A stretch of 64,000 bases of DNA from Rhodoferax sp. (GCA_019449595.1 JAGRPL010000004.1:620001-684000), one strand, 5' to 3'; numbered from the stretch's first letter, positions 15,805-25,265 are shown. Notes: generated by a model from the sequence alone, not told the origin. Numbers and translations are program-made.

Positions 15805-17834
15805 GGGCGATGGGGCGGTAGGGAGGGGCGCTGCGGCCAGGAGAGCTGCCGGAATTCTCGCTGCAGTGTACCCAAGTGCGCCGCTCCGGGCCGGGGGGCG
15901 TAGCGCCACGCTTCCAGGCGCAGCAGCCAGTCGCACAGCCGGGCTGCCGCCGGGTCGCCGGCCGCGGCGTCGGGGCGCACCAGGGCGGCGAGCTGGCGGG
16001 GGGAGGCGTTGGCGGGCACGCTCCAACCGGCGCGCTGCAGCCGCCGGGCGGCCTGGTGCAGCAGGCGTAGCCAGGGGTCCTGGTGGTGGCGTTCCCACAG
16101 TGTCCAGGCCGCGCCCAGCAGGCTGGCCAGTACCACCAGGGCCAGCAGCACATAGCTCAGGTCTTCCCAACTGGGGGACTCGAAGCCCAGGTTGCGCAGC
16201 AGGTTGAGTTGCTTGCTCTGCGAATAGTTCAGCACCCACTGGTTCCAGCGGTTGTTCGCGGCGTCCCACAGGGCGCGCAGGTTCAGCGCGAAGCGCGGGC
16301 TGACGGTGTTCAGGGCCTGGGCAAAGACGTTGCGCGGCGCCTCCAGACGCAGCAGGGTGCCGGTGCGCCCGGGTGCCACGGCGGAGGTGGGGTCCACCCG
16401 CGTCCAGCCCTGGCCGGCGATCCACACCTCGGCCCAGGCGTGGGCATCGCTCTGGCGCACGGTCCAGAAGCCGTCGACGCTGTTGCTTTCACCGCCCTGG
16501 TAGCCGGTGACGATGCGCGCCGGAATGTCCAGCGCGCGCGCCAGCAGCACGAAGCTAGAGGCAATGTGCTCGCAAAAGCCGGCCTTGCGGTCGAACCAGA
16601 ACTCGTCGGCGGTGTGGGTGCCATACACACCGGGCTCCAGCGTGTAGGTGTAGCCGCCGGTGCGCAGACGTTCCAGGATCGCGGCCACCAGGGCGGCGGC
16701 GTCGGCACGGGCGTAGCGCGGGTCGCTGCGCATCTCGGCGGCCAGCTGCCGGGTGCGCGGGTTGAAGCCGGCGGGCAGCTCCAGGTAGTCCTGCAGGCCG
16801 GCCACCAGGCGGGTGGGGCCGTGACGGAAGGCCGGGTAGCTTTGGGCGCTGTAGCGCACCAGGTCGGACATGGGGCGCTCGGTCACCCATTGCAGGTCGG
16901 CAGTCATGCTGGGCGTGTAGCCGCTGACCGTGGGCGCGGTGGGGGTGGCATCCAGCACCAGCAGCCAGGGTCGGTTGTTGGCTTCCAGCGTGACCTGGTA
17001 GCGCACGGGCTCGCCTTGCACCTGCAGGTCGGCAGCGGGCTGCATGCGGGGCGGGAACAGCGAGCGCAGAGGGCGCCACTCGCGCCCGTCAAAGGTGGAG
17101 AGCACGGGGCCGCGAAAGTACAACGCACTCTGGCGTGGCGCGGGGCCGTCGAAGCGGATGCGCATGGCCACGCTGCTGTCCAGCGCCAGATTGGCCATGG
17201 TGCCCACCTGCATGCTGGCCGAGAGGCCGCTGCGCCCGCTCATGGCGTCGCTGGGCACGCCCCACAGTGGCGCCACGCGGGGAAACAGCACGAACAGCAC
17301 CACCATGATGGGGGCGCCGGCCAGGGCCATCCAGCCGGCCGTTCGGGCGGCCTGCGCCAGGGGCGGGCGCCCCACGGGCATGTGGCTGTTGACCAGGGCC
17401 GTCAGCAGGCCTAGCAGCCCGACTAGCATGGCCGCGGCGGTGAGCAGGCTCTGCGAGAAAAAGAAGTTGCTCAGCAGGGTGAAAAAGCCGAGGAAGAAAA
17501 TGACGAAGGCGTCCCGGCGGGCCCGCATTTCCAGCGTCTTGAGGGCCAGCAGCACCACGATGAAGGTCACGCCGGCGTCGCGCCCGAGCAGCGTGCGGTA
17601 GCTGGCGAAGGTGGCAGCGGTGGCCAGCACCAGCAGGCCGGTGAGCCACCAGCGCGAGGGCAGGCTGTCGCCCCGCACGGCGATGTAGCCGCGCCACAGC
17701 AAGACCAGGGCCGCCATGGCGCTGCACCACACGGGCAGGTTGTTGACCTGGGGCGCGATGATCCAGCCGATGACGGTGAGCAGGAACAGGGTGTCGCGCG
17801 CGTCGCGGGGCAGGGTCTTGAGGCTTTGCAGCAT
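15801..17834 (-). CDS. tgpA: TgpA-type membrane transglutaminase (DUF3488 and transglutaminase core)
   Basis: A 677-aa protein. The N-terminal half has five to six hydrophobic helices (DUF3488, residues about 15-200). A periplasmic region follows with the transglutaminase core: Cys in RKAGFCEHIASSF, His in QSDAHAWAEVW and Asp in WTRVDPTSAVAPG. Another membrane helix (YVLLALVVLASLLGAAWTL) and a DUF4129-like tail complete the protein. TgpA of Pseudomonas aeruginosa is essential and its soluble domain has transglutaminase activity; a cell-envelope role is therefore likely. It lies 9 bp after the DUF58 gene and overlaps mltB by 4 bp. Confidence 0.93.
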   Translation of the reverse strand: MLQSLKTLPRDARDTLFLLTVIGWIIAPQVNNLPVWCSAMAALVLLWRGYIAVRGDSLPSRWWLTGLLVLATAATFASYRTLLGRDAGVTFIVVLLALKTLEMRARRDAFVIFFLGFFTLLSNFFFSQSLLTAAAMLVGLLGLLTALVNSHMPVGRPPLAQAARTAGWMALAGAPIMVVLFVLFPRVAPLWGVPSDAMSGRSGLSASMQVGTMANLALDSSVAMRIRFDGPAPRQSALYFRGPVLSTFDGREWRPLRSLFPPRMQPAADLQVQGEPVRYQVTLEANNRPWLLVLDATPTAPTVSGYTPSMTADLQWVTERPMSDLVRYSAQSYPAFRHGPTRLVAGLQDYLELPAGFNPRTRQLAAEMRSDPRYARADAAALVAAILERLRTGGYTYTLEPGVYGTHTADEFWFDRKAGFCEHIASSFVLLARALDIPARIVTGYQGGESNSVDGFWTVRQSDAHAWAEVWIAGQGWTRVDPTSAVAPGRTGTLLRLEAPRNVFAQALNTVSPRFALNLRALWDAANNRWNQWVLNYSQSKQLNLLRNLGFESPSWEDLSYVLLALVVLASLLGAAWTLWERHHQDPWLRLLHQAARRLQRAGWSVPANASPRQLAALVRPDAAAGDPAAARLCDWLLRLEAWRYAPRPGAAHLGTLQREFRQLSWPQRPSLPPHRP

Positions 17835-17843
17835 GGCGGGGCC

Positions 17844-18797
17844 TCAGTACAGGGCCAGCGCCTGCAGGCAGGCTTTGCGGTGGGTGGGCCCGCTGCCGGG
17901 GGCAATCTCGGTGCCGGCCAGGCGCAGGCCGTATTGCAGGCCCAGGCTGTCGGCCTGCAATACCCAGGCGCACAGGCGGGCAAGCTGGGCTTCGGTGGCG
18001 GCCGCGCCGCCGGCGATGCCGGTGCGCGCCAGATCCAGCCAGAGCTCAAAGCGCTGCACCTGCTGGGCATCACGGCTGACCAGCTCGTCGGTCTTGGCGG
18101 CTTTTTTCCACACCACCCGCTTCAGCGGGTCGCCCCGGCGGTAGGCGCGCACGCCATCAAACTCGCCCGTGCTTTGCCGGTGCACCGTGGCGCTGGCGCC
18201 GGCGCGGGGCTCGCCAGCAGGCAGGGGAGGCGGGTGTTTCTCCGGTGCCGGGTAGACCAGCACCTGCGCGGCCGGGCGCCACACCGTCCAGACCCGGAAG
18301 GTGCCCAGCGGAAAGCGGGTTTCCGCGGTGAGGGCGGGCACGGGGTGCAGGCCGCGGTGCGGTGCCAGAAAGGCCACATGCACCCGGCTGCTGCCCTGGG
18401 CCGGCACATCGGTCCAGCTCCAGTGGTCGGTGCCCAGCACGGCCAGGCCAATGCCGTGGCGCACCGATTTGCGCTGGCTCAGGATATTGATGCCAATGGT
18501 GGCGTTGGAGCCCGCAAATACTGCGTCAGGCGCTATCAAATGCATAGTAATGCCGCGCAGCGTGCCGTGGCCCACATGCATGCCCACCAGCGCGCTGCCG
18601 GCCAGCAGGAAGGTCAGCACATAGCCCAGGTTGAGCTGGTAGTTGATGGACGCCACCAGCAGCACCAGCAGGGTGGCGCCCAGCATGAAGCCGGGGGCGG
18701 TAGGCAGGATGTAGACGTTGCGCTGCGTCAGCCGGGTGCTGTCGCGCAGCGGAAGGCGCGACTGGAACCAGACCTGAAAGCGTTTTCTCAGGCCCAT
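17844..18797 (-). CDS. DUF58 domain protein
   Basis: A 317-aa protein with two membrane helices near the N-terminus (PTAPGFMLGATLLVLLVASI and YVLTFLLAGSALVGM). The DUF58 motif near residues 215-245 reads STGEFDGVRAYRRGDPLKRVVWKKAAK. DUF58 proteins partner MoxR ATPases and have a degenerate vWA-like C-terminal region. The start overlaps the moxR stop (ATGA), so translation is coupled. A copy of the window's palindrome (18532-18548) lies in the coding sequence, encoding part of a MHLIAPDA strand. The start codon was chosen by that overlap and by the family N-terminus. Confidence 0.92.
   Translation of the reverse strand: MGLRKRFQVWFQSRLPLRDSTRLTQRNVYILPTAPGFMLGATLLVLLVASINYQLNLGYVLTFLLAGSALVGMHVGHGTLRGITMHLIAPDAVFAGSNATIGINILSQRKSVRHGIGLAVLGTDHWSWTDVPAQGSSRVHVAFLAPHRGLHPVPALTAETRFPLGTFRVWTVWRPAAQVLVYPAPEKHPPPLPAGEPRAGASATVHRQSTGEFDGVRAYRRGDPLKRVVWKKAAKTDELVSRDAQQVQRFELWLDLARTGIAGGAAATEAQLARLCAWVLQADSLGLQYGLRLAGTEIAPGSGPTHRKACLQALALY
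18532..18548 (+). repeat. Short palindromic repeat, copy 5 (coding, in the DUF58 gene)
   Basis: GCTATCAAATGCATAGT fits the consensus with one end base changed. It is in frame in the DUF58 gene. Confidence 0.5.
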
Positions 18798-19717
18798 CAG
18801 GGTAGGGGCACGGCCTGCAGCAGGGCGCGCACCTGCTCGTCGGCGCCGCGCCCGGCGTCGCTGACCGGAATCAGCCGGTGGGCAATGGTCTGTGGCAGGA
18901 TGGCCTGCACGTCGTCGGGGGCCACGTAGTCGCGCCCGCTCAGCAAGGCCTGCGCCTTGGCGGCCCGCACCACGGCAATGCCGGCGCGCGGGCTCAGGCC
19001 CTGGACAAACCACTGGCCCGAGCGGGTGGCGGCAATCAGGTCCTGCACATAGTCCAGCAGCGGCTCGGCGGCGTGGACGGCCAGCACCTGCTGCTGCAAC
19101 TGCTGCAACTCGGCCTGCGTCAGCAGGCTGGGCAGGCGTTCGACCACATCGCGCCGGTCCTGGCCGGCCAGCAGCTCGCGTTCGGCGGCGCGGTCGGGGT
19201 AGCCCAGCGAGATACGCATCAGGAAACGGTCCAGCTGCGATTCGGGCAGGGCGTAGGTGCCCAGCTGGTCCAGCGGGTTCTGGGTTGCGATGACGAAGAA
19301 GGGCTGGGGCAGGGGGCGGGTTTCGCCCTCGATGGTGACCTGCTTTTCCTCCATGGCTTCCAGCAGGGCGCTCTGGGTCTTGGGGCTGGCACGGTTGATC
19401 TCGTCGGCCAGCAGCACCTGCGCGAAGATGGGTCCCGGGTGGAACACGAACGCCTCCTTGCCGCGCTCGTAGATGGACACACCGGAGAGGTCGCTGGGCA
19501 TCAGGTCCGAGGTGAACTGCACGCGCGAGAACTGCAGACCGAAGGTGCGGGCCAGGGCGTGTGCCAGCGTGGTCTTGCCCACGCCGGGCACGTCGTCAAT
19601 CAGCAAGTGCCCGCCAGCCAGCAGGCAGGCCACGCAGTCCTGGATCTGTAAGGATTTCCCCACGATCACCGTGTTAAGCTGGGCCAGCAACGATTGAAGT
19701 TTGAGTTGTGCATCCAT
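18797..19717 (-). CDS. MoxR family AAA+ ATPase
   Basis: A 306-aa AAA+ protein. Walker A is DDVPGVGKTTLAHALA (about 41-56), Walker B is LLADEINRASPKTQSALLEAM, sensor 1 is VIATQNP, and the C-terminal lid contains GLSPRAGIAVVRAAKA. MoxR ATPases act as chaperone-like activators of partner enzymes or complexes with DUF58/vWA proteins. Here it heads a five-gene minus-strand operon: moxR, DUF58, tgpA, mltB and the SPOR-domain gene. This links it to envelope or peptidoglycan maturation. No separate vWA gene is present nearby. Confidence 0.95.
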   Translation of the reverse strand: MDAQLKLQSLLAQLNTVIVGKSLQIQDCVACLLAGGHLLIDDVPGVGKTTLAHALARTFGLQFSRVQFTSDLMPSDLSGVSIYERGKEAFVFHPGPIFAQVLLADEINRASPKTQSALLEAMEEKQVTIEGETRPLPQPFFVIATQNPLDQLGTYALPESQLDRFLMRISLGYPDRAAERELLAGQDRRDVVERLPSLLTQAELQQLQQQVLAVHAAEPLLDYVQDLIAATRSGQWFVQGLSPRAGIAVVRAAKAQALLSGRDYVAPDDVQAILPQTIAHRLIPVSDAGRGADEQVRALLQAVPLP

Positions 19718-19754
19718 GGCACGACGTTACCCGAAATTTTGATAGGCGAGTGCT

Positions 19755-20711
19755 TTGGTGAACAAGACCGGATACTTTACCCACCGCGATTGCCGCAAAC
19801 ATGAAATGGGCCCCGGCCACCCGGAATGCCCCGAGCGCCTGGACGCGATCGACGACCGCCTGCTGATCAGCGGCGTGGGCGACGCGCTGGACCATCGGGA
19901 GGCGCCGCAGGCACCCATTGCCGACATCGAACTGGCCCACGGCCGCATGCATGTGGCCGCGTTGCGGGGCCTGACCGACAGCCTGCGCGAGGACATTGCA
20001 GCTGGCGGACCGCCCCATGCACAGATCGACCCGGACACCTCCATCAACGTCTACACCTGGGACGCGGCCCTGCGCTCGGCCGGTGCTGCCATTGCCGCCA
20101 CCGACGCCGTGATGGCCGGCGAGCTGGCCAATGCGTTCTGCGCTATTCGCCCGCCCGGCCACCATGCTTGCCATGACAAGGCCATGGGCTTCTGCTTTTT
20201 CAACAACGTGGCCATTGCCGCGCGCTATGCGCTGGAGCGCCACGGCCTCAAGCGCGTGGCCATCGTGGACTTTGATGTGCACCACGGCAACGGCACGGAA
20301 GACATCGTGGCGGGGGACCAGCGGATTCTGATGGTGAGCTTCTACCAGCACCCGTTCTACCCGATGGACAGTGCCATTTCGCAGGCCAGCAACCTGGTGA
20401 ACATGCCGGTGCCGGCCTACACCAAGGGCCCGCAGATACGGGAGCTGATCGAAACCCATTGGCTGCCGCGCCTGGAGGCCTATCAGCCGGAGATGATCTT
20501 CATCAGCGCCGGGTTTGACGCCCACCGGGAAGACGACATGGGCCAGATGGGCCTGGTCGAGGCGGATTACGCCTGGATCACCCAGCGCATCAAGGACGTG
20601 GCGCAGCGCCACGCGCAGGGCCGCATCGTGTCCTGCCTGGAGGGGGGCTACAGCCTGAGCGCCCTGGGCCGCAGTGTGGAAGCCCACATCCGTGTGCTGG
20701 CTGATGTGTGA
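19755..20711 (+). CDS. Histone deacetylase-like amidohydrolase
   Basis: A 318-aa arginase-fold Zn amidohydrolase. Motifs include RPPGHHACHDKAMGFCFFNN (tandem catalytic His), the metal ligands in VDFDVHHGNGTED, and SAGFDAHREDDMG. Bacterial members deacetylate small molecules such as acetylpolyamines; some are HDAH or AcuC types. The natural substrate cannot be read from sequence. There is no ATG at the family N-terminus. The gene must start at TTG (19755) or GTG (19758), with a weak GGCGAG site upstream; GTG is the better guess by spacing. The stop overlaps the start of the MscS gene (TGATG), suggesting co-transcription. Confidence 0.92.
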   Translation: MVNKTGYFTHRDCRKHEMGPGHPECPERLDAIDDRLLISGVGDALDHREAPQAPIADIELAHGRMHVAALRGLTDSLREDIAAGGPPHAQIDPDTSINVYTWDAALRSAGAAIAATDAVMAGELANAFCAIRPPGHHACHDKAMGFCFFNNVAIAARYALERHGLKRVAIVDFDVHHGNGTEDIVAGDQRILMVSFYQHPFYPMDSAISQASNLVNMPVPAYTKGPQIRELIETHWLPRLEAYQPEMIFISAGFDAHREDDMGQMGLVEADYAWITQRIKDVAQRHAQGRIVSCLEGGYSLSALGRSVEAHIRVLADV

Positions 20712-21991
20712 TGACCAGCCCGGTCCGGATGCCTGCACCCCAGCCGATTGACGATCTCCAGGGCTGGCTGACGGCCTTCACACAGCCCTCGGTGCTGGTG
20801 GAGCTGCTGGTACTGGCCGTCTGTGTCGCCCTGGCCTGGGGGCTGGTGGCCCTATTGCGCCGGGCGCTGGGGTTGCAGGAGGCGCGCTCCATCTGGTTTG
20901 GCAAGCGGGGCATGGACGGGGTCCTGTTCCCGCTGGTGTTGCTGTGCCTGGGCTACGTGGCCCGTGCCGGCCTGGACAAGCTGATGCCGATTGCGGCGTT
21001 CAAGGTGGCAATCCCGGTGCTGGTGTCGCTGGTGGTCATCCGCGTGGGGGTCAAGGTGCTGCGCGCCGCCTTTGCCGAGGCGCGCTGGGCGCGCAGCCTG
21101 GAGCACACCATCTCGTGGCTGGCGTGGCTGGCCATGGTGCTGTGGGTCAGCGGACTGCTGCCGGTGATCCTGAACGAACTGGACCAGATCACCTGGAAGG
21201 TGGGAGGCGCCACGCTGTCGGTGCGCAACCTGATCGAGGGGCTGCTCACGGCGGGGGCGGTGCTCATCATCACACTGTGGATTTCTTCGGCGCTGGAAGC
21301 GCGCCTGCTGCGTTCGGCCACGGGCAGCGAGCTGTCGCTGCGCAAGGCGGTGAGCAACGCCACGCGGGCCCTGCTGATGTTCGTCGGTCTGCTGCTGGCC
21401 CTGTCGGCGGTGGGCATCGACCTGACGGCCCTGTCCGTGCTGGGGGGGGCCGTGGGCGTGGGCATCGGCTTTGGCCTGCAGAAGCTGGCGGCCAACTACA
21501 TCAGCGGCTTTGTGATCCTGGCCGAGCGCAGCATGCGCATCGGAGACACCGTGCGCGTCGACGGCTTCGAGGGCGTCATCACCCAGATCAACGCCCGCTA
21601 CACCGTGGTGCGCTCCACGGGTGGGCGTGAATCCATCATGCCCAACGAATTGCTGATCACCAGCCGGGTCGAAAACCTGTCCCTGGCCGATCCGCATCTG
21701 CACCAGAGCACGGTGGTGTCGGTGGGCTATGACAGCGACGTGGACCTGGTGGTGCAGCTGCTGCAGCAGGCGGCGTTGGAGCAGGCGCGGGTGCTGCGCG
21801 ATCCCGCGCCGGCGGCGTACCTGTCGGCGTTTGGTGCCGACGGGCTGGAGTTCACGCTCGGGTACTGGGTGCGCGACGTGGAGAAGGGGCAGCTGAACCT
21901 GCGCTCCGACATTAACCGCGCCATTCTGGCGGCGCTGCGCGCGCACCAGATTGACATTCCGTACCCGCAGCGGGTGGTGCACACCCGCTGA
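20711..21991 (+). CDS. Mechanosensitive ion channel family protein (MscS type)
   Basis: A 426-aa inner-membrane protein with an N-terminal extension of several helices compared with E. coli MscS. The MscS pore helix is Gly/Ala-rich (SVLGGAVGVGIGFGLQKLAANYISG). It is followed by the beta domain (RIGDTVRVDGFEGVITQINARYTVVRS) and the cytoplasmic cage with MPNELLITSRVENLS. It would open under membrane tension during osmotic downshock. The ATG overlaps the stop of the upstream amidohydrolase gene; the functional link between them is unclear. It ends 3 bp from the convergent ppk2 stop. Confidence 0.93.
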   Translation: MTSPVRMPAPQPIDDLQGWLTAFTQPSVLVELLVLAVCVALAWGLVALLRRALGLQEARSIWFGKRGMDGVLFPLVLLCLGYVARAGLDKLMPIAAFKVAIPVLVSLVVIRVGVKVLRAAFAEARWARSLEHTISWLAWLAMVLWVSGLLPVILNELDQITWKVGGATLSVRNLIEGLLTAGAVLIITLWISSALEARLLRSATGSELSLRKAVSNATRALLMFVGLLLALSAVGIDLTALSVLGGAVGVGIGFGLQKLAANYISGFVILAERSMRIGDTVRVDGFEGVITQINARYTVVRSTGGRESIMPNELLITSRVENLSLADPHLHQSTVVSVGYDSDVDLVVQLLQQAALEQARVLRDPAPAAYLSAFGADGLEFTLGYWVRDVEKGQLNLRSDINRAILAALRAHQIDIPYPQRVVHTR

Positions 21992-21994
21992 GCG

Positions 21995-23170
21995 TTACAG
22001 GATGGCGCCGGTCTTCTCGCCGCGCTCGTACACCACATGGGCCCGGCCCACGATCAGGGGGTCGAGCTTGCCGATGTGTTCCAGGTCCTTGTTGTAGGGC
22101 AGTTTGTGCAGCACGTAGCGCATGGCGTTGAGGCGCGCGCGTTTCTTGCAGTCGCTCTTGATGACGGTCCAGGGCGCATCGGCCGTGTCGGTCTCGAAGA
22201 ACATGGCTTCCTTGGACTTGGTGTAGTCGTCCCACTTGTCGAGTGACGCCACATCGATGGGGCTGAGCTTCCACTGCTTGAGCGGATGGCCTTCGCGCTC
22301 CTTGAAGCGGCGGCGCTGCTCCTTGCGGCTGACGCTGAACCAGAACTTGATGACGTGCACGCCGCTGCGCACCAGATGCCGCTCGAAGTCCGGGGCCTGG
22401 CGCATGAATTCGGTGTACTCCTCGTTGCTGCAAAAGCCCATGACGCGCTCCACGCCGGCCCGGTTGTACCATGAGCGGTCAAACAGCACGATCTCTCCGC
22501 GTGTGGGCAGGTGCTGCACGTAGCGCTGGAAGTACCACTGGCCGCGTTCGGTTTCCGACGGTTTTTCCAGGGCCACCACGCGGGCACCGCGCGGATTCAG
22601 GTGCTCCATGAAGCGTTTGATGGCGCCGCCCTTGCCGGCGGCATCGCGCCCCTCGAACAGGATCACCACGCGCTGTCCGGTTTCCTTGACCCAAGCCTGC
22701 AGCTTGAGCAGCTCGGTCTGCAGGCGGAATTTTTCTTTTTCGTAGACGCTGCGCCGCAGCAGGTTCTTGTAGGGATAGCCACCTTCCCGCCAGTCGCCGG
22801 CCAGCTCGTCGTCCGGGTTGGGACGGCCTTGTGCGGCCTCGGAGTGCGGGTCGAGCAGCGCCGTGCGCAATGCGCGGCGGTCGTCGGCCGAAGCGCCTTC
22901 GAGCAGGGCCCGCAGGGCCTGGGCGCGGGTTGCCGGCTTGCCGTCGGCCGTCAGCAGGGAGAGTGCGGCCTCAACTTGCTGCTCTTGCGCGGCTTGTGTG
23001 GCCTCCGTGGTTACAAATTTCTCCAGGCTGCGTGGGCGGGTCGAGGGGGCCCGGTCACCCCGTGCCACGGTGCGCACGCTGGAGCGGGCGGTGGCGGGGG
23101 CCGTGGAGGACGCAGGCTTGCGTTGGGTTTTACGTGCCGCTGGGGAAGTTTTTGCAGTGGTAGGTGGCAT
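21995..23170 (-). CDS. ppk2: Polyphosphate kinase 2 family protein
   Basis: A 391-aa kinase that transfers phosphate between polyphosphate and nucleotides. The Walker A-like motif is FEGRDAAGKGGAIKRF and the lid or Walker B region is LFDRSWYNRAGVERVMGF. The YPYKNLLRRSVYEKEKFRLQ start of the core and the downstream VSRKEQRRRF/WKLSPIDVASLDKWDDY segments match the single-domain PPK2 family. An N-terminal stretch of about 120 residues is low-complexity and Ala/Thr/Lys-rich. The start is uncertain: the ATG at 23170 or one at 23218, neither with a strong ribosome binding site. Direction of activity (nucleotide phosphorylation or polyP synthesis) cannot be told by eye. Confidence 0.92.
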   Translation of the reverse strand: MPPTTAKTSPAARKTQRKPASSTAPATARSSVRTVARGDRAPSTRPRSLEKFVTTEATQAAQEQQVEAALSLLTADGKPATRAQALRALLEGASADDRRALRTALLDPHSEAAQGRPNPDDELAGDWREGGYPYKNLLRRSVYEKEKFRLQTELLKLQAWVKETGQRVVILFEGRDAAGKGGAIKRFMEHLNPRGARVVALEKPSETERGQWYFQRYVQHLPTRGEIVLFDRSWYNRAGVERVMGFCSNEEYTEFMRQAPDFERHLVRSGVHVIKFWFSVSRKEQRRRFKEREGHPLKQWKLSPIDVASLDKWDDYTKSKEAMFFETDTADAPWTVIKSDCKKRARLNAMRYVLHKLPYNKDLEHIGKLDPLIVGRAHVVYERGEKTGAIL

Positions 23171-23278
23171 GGGGCAGGAAGTTGTTCGGGTCAACCGGCC
23201 CACGGGCGGGCTGGCCATGGGGGCATACTAGTGGCTTGGTTCGCGCGCAAGGTTGACGCGGGTCAAGTTTTTTTGCGG

Positions 23279-23306
23279 TTGCGTTACCGTAGCACACAGG
23301 TATAAT
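23279..23306 (+). promoter_or_regulatory. Sigma-70 type promoter for etfBA
   Basis: A perfect TATAAT (23301-23306) lies 16 bp downstream of TTGCGT (23279-23284) in a locally AT-rich stretch, about 150 bp before the etfB start. The transcript would have a leader of about 140 nt containing two hairpins. Confidence 0.6.
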
Positions 23307-23309
23307 TCA

Positions 23310-23383
23310 AAAAAGCACGGTCGTTCTATTTTGTGCTTTTTGCGGAGATTGCGACTCAGGCGACACCCTGATGGGGCGTCGCC
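23310..23383 (+). promoter_or_regulatory. Two stem-loops in the etfB leader
   Basis: Hairpin 1 pairs AAAAAGCAC (23310-23318) with GTGCTTTTT (23333-23341). Hairpin 2 pairs GGCGACACCC (23359-23368) with GGGCGTCGCC (23374-23383), with one mismatch. Hairpin 1 begins close to the predicted transcription start. No T tract follows hairpin 2, so simple termination is unlikely. Confidence 0.4.
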
Positions 23384-23453
23384 GCATAGAATCAGACAGT
23401 TGACGTGTACGTCAAGTAGAAGAACCAATTTGTAACTATCTGGAGTGGCAGTA

Positions 23454-24203
23454 ATGAAAGTCCTGGTACCGGTTAAACGTGTGGTCGATTACAACGTGAA
23501 GGTCCGCGTCAAGTCGGACGGAAGCGGTGTGGATATCGCCAACGTCAAGATGAGCATGAACCCTTTTGACGAAATCGCCGTGGAAGAGGCAGTTCGCCTG
23601 AAAGAAAAGGGCGTGGTCACCGAAGTCATCGCCGTGTCCTGCGGCGTGACGCAATGCCAGGAAACCCTGCGCACGGCCATGGCCATCGGCGCTGACCGCG
23701 CCATCCTGGTGGAAACCGCCGAAGATCTGCAGCCGCTGGCCGTTGCCAAGCTGCTCAAGGCGCTGGTGGAAAAAGAGCAGCCCGGCCTGATCATCCTGGG
23801 CAAGCAGGCCATTGATGACGACTGCAACCAGACCGGCCAGATGTTGGCTGCGCTGGCGGACCTGCCCCAGGCCACGTTTGCCAGCAAGGTTGAAGTCGCT
23901 GACGGCAAGGCCGTCGTGACCCGCGAAGTCGACGGTGGTTCCGAGACCCTGTCGCTGAGCATGCCCGCCGTGATCACCACCGACCTGCGCCTGAACGAGC
24001 CGCGCTATGTGACGTTGCCCAACATCATGAAGGCCAAGAAGAAGCCGCTCGACACCGTGACCCCCGAAGCACTCGGCGTGGATGTGTCGTCGCGCATCAA
24101 GACCCTCAAAGTGGTGGAACCACCCAAGCGCAGCGCCGGCATCAAGGTGCCCGACGTCGCCACGCTGGTTGCCAAGCTCAAGAATGAAGCCAAAGTCATC
24201 TAA
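23454..24203 (+). CDS. etfB: Electron transfer flavoprotein subunit beta
   Basis: A 249-aa protein starting [19 protein letters not shown], a standard EtfB N-terminus. A GGAG site lies 8 bases before the ATG at 23454; the frame is open slightly upstream from a GTG but lacks family similarity there. AMP-binding and adenosine-recognition segments ([39 protein letters not shown]) are present. With EtfA it carries electrons from acyl-CoA dehydrogenases to ETF-ubiquinone oxidoreductase. etfA follows after 9 bp. Confidence 0.97.
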   Translation: MKVLVPVKRVVDYNVKVRVKSDGSGVDIANVKMSMNPFDEIAVEEAVRLKEKGVVTEVIAVSCGVTQCQETLRTAMAIGADRAILVETAEDLQPLAVAKLLKALVEKEQPGLIILGKQAIDDDCNQTGQMLAALADLPQATFASKVEVADGKAVVTREVDGGSETLSLSMPAVITTDLRLNEPRYVTLPNIMKAKKKPLDTVTPEALGVDVSSRIKTLKVVEPPKRSAGIKVPDVATLVAKLKNEAKVI

Positions 24204-24212
24204 GGAAAACCC

Positions 24213-25145
24213 ATGACCGCTCTCGTAATTGCCGAACACGACAACGCATCCATCAAGGGTGCAACCCTCAATACCGTGACCGCCGCCGCCAAGTGCGGTG
24301 GTGACGTGCATGTTCTGGTGGCCGGCAGCAATGCCGCCGCTGCCGCTGCCGCCGCCGCGCAAATCGCCGGCGTGAGCAAGGTGCTGCATGCCGACAACGA
24401 AGCCTTCGCGCACGGCCTGGCCGAAAACGTGGCGGCCCAGGTGCTGGCTGTTGCTGGCAACTACAGCCACATCCTGTTTGCCGCTACGGCATCGGGCAAG
24501 AATGTGGCGCCCCGCGTGGCGGCCAAGCTGGACGTGGGCCAGATCTCCGACATCACCAAGGTCGACAGCGCCGATACCTTCGAGCGCCCCATCTATGCCG
24601 GCAACGCCATTGCCACCGTGCAAAGTGCCGACGCCGTCAAGGTGGTGACCGTGCGGACCACGGGCTTCGACCCGGCGGCTGCAACCGGCGGCTCGGCTGC
24701 GGTGGAAACCCTGGCAGCTGCCGTGGGCAGCGCCAAGTCCGCCTACGTGGGCTCTGAAATTGCCAAGAACGACCGCCCCGAACTCACCGCTGCCAAGATC
24801 ATCGTCTCCGGTGGCCGCGCGCTGGGTTCCAGCGAGAAGTTCATGGAAGTCATGACCCCCCTGGCCGACAAGCTGGGTGCTGCCATGGGTGCTTCCCGTG
24901 CGGCGGTGGACGCTGGCTATGCCCCCAACGACTGGCAAGTGGGTCAGACCGGCAAGATCGTGGCGCCCCAGTTGTATGTGGCCTGCGGCATCAGCGGCGC
25001 CATCCAGCACTTGGCCGGCATGAAGGACTCGAAGGTGATCGTCGCCATCAACAAGGACCCCGAAGCGCCAATCTTCAGCGTGGCGGATTACGGCCTGGAA
25101 GCCGATCTGTTCACCGCCGTTCCCGAGCTGGTTGCGGCGCTCTGA
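24213..25145 (+). CDS. etfA: Electron transfer flavoprotein subunit alpha
   Basis: A 310-aa protein of normal length. The N-terminal half ([20 protein letters not shown]) pairs with EtfB; the C-terminal FAD domain shows the characteristic [36 protein letters not shown] and [17 protein letters not shown] segments. It functions with EtfB in beta-oxidation and amino acid oxidation. An intrinsic terminator follows after about 10 bp, so etfBA form their own unit, with an acyl-CoA dehydrogenase gene next downstream. Confidence 0.97.
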   Translation: MTALVIAEHDNASIKGATLNTVTAAAKCGGDVHVLVAGSNAAAAAAAAAQIAGVSKVLHADNEAFAHGLAENVAAQVLAVAGNYSHILFAATASGKNVAPRVAAKLDVGQISDITKVDSADTFERPIYAGNAIATVQSADAVKVVTVRTTGFDPAAATGGSAAVETLAAAVGSAKSAYVGSEIAKNDRPELTAAKIIVSGGRALGSSEKFMEVMTPLADKLGAAMGASRAAVDAGYAPNDWQVGQTGKIVAPQLYVACGISGAIQHLAGMKDSKVIVAINKDPEAPIFSVADYGLEADLFTAVPELVAAL

Positions 25146-25156
25146 GCCCTGCCATG

Positions 25157-25188
25157 AAAAGGGCATCGCGTGCGATGCCCTTTTTTTT
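25157..25188 (+). terminator. Intrinsic terminator after etfA
   Basis: AAAAGGGCATCGC pairs with GCGATGCCCTTTT and runs into eight T residues (25181-25188). A textbook rho-independent terminator. Confidence 0.92.
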
Positions 25189-25265
25189 CGCGCGTGTGGC
25201 GCAGGCCTGCGCCCGCTGCGTGAACAAGCCGTCCGTTATTTAAAGTTTCCTTCTGGAGAGTTCCC

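Noticed and set aside
23310..23341. Hairpin upstream of etfB as a terminator
   Set aside because: No upstream gene on that strand needs a terminator (ppk2 is on the other strand), the GC core of the stem is only four pairs, and it lies just after the promoter.
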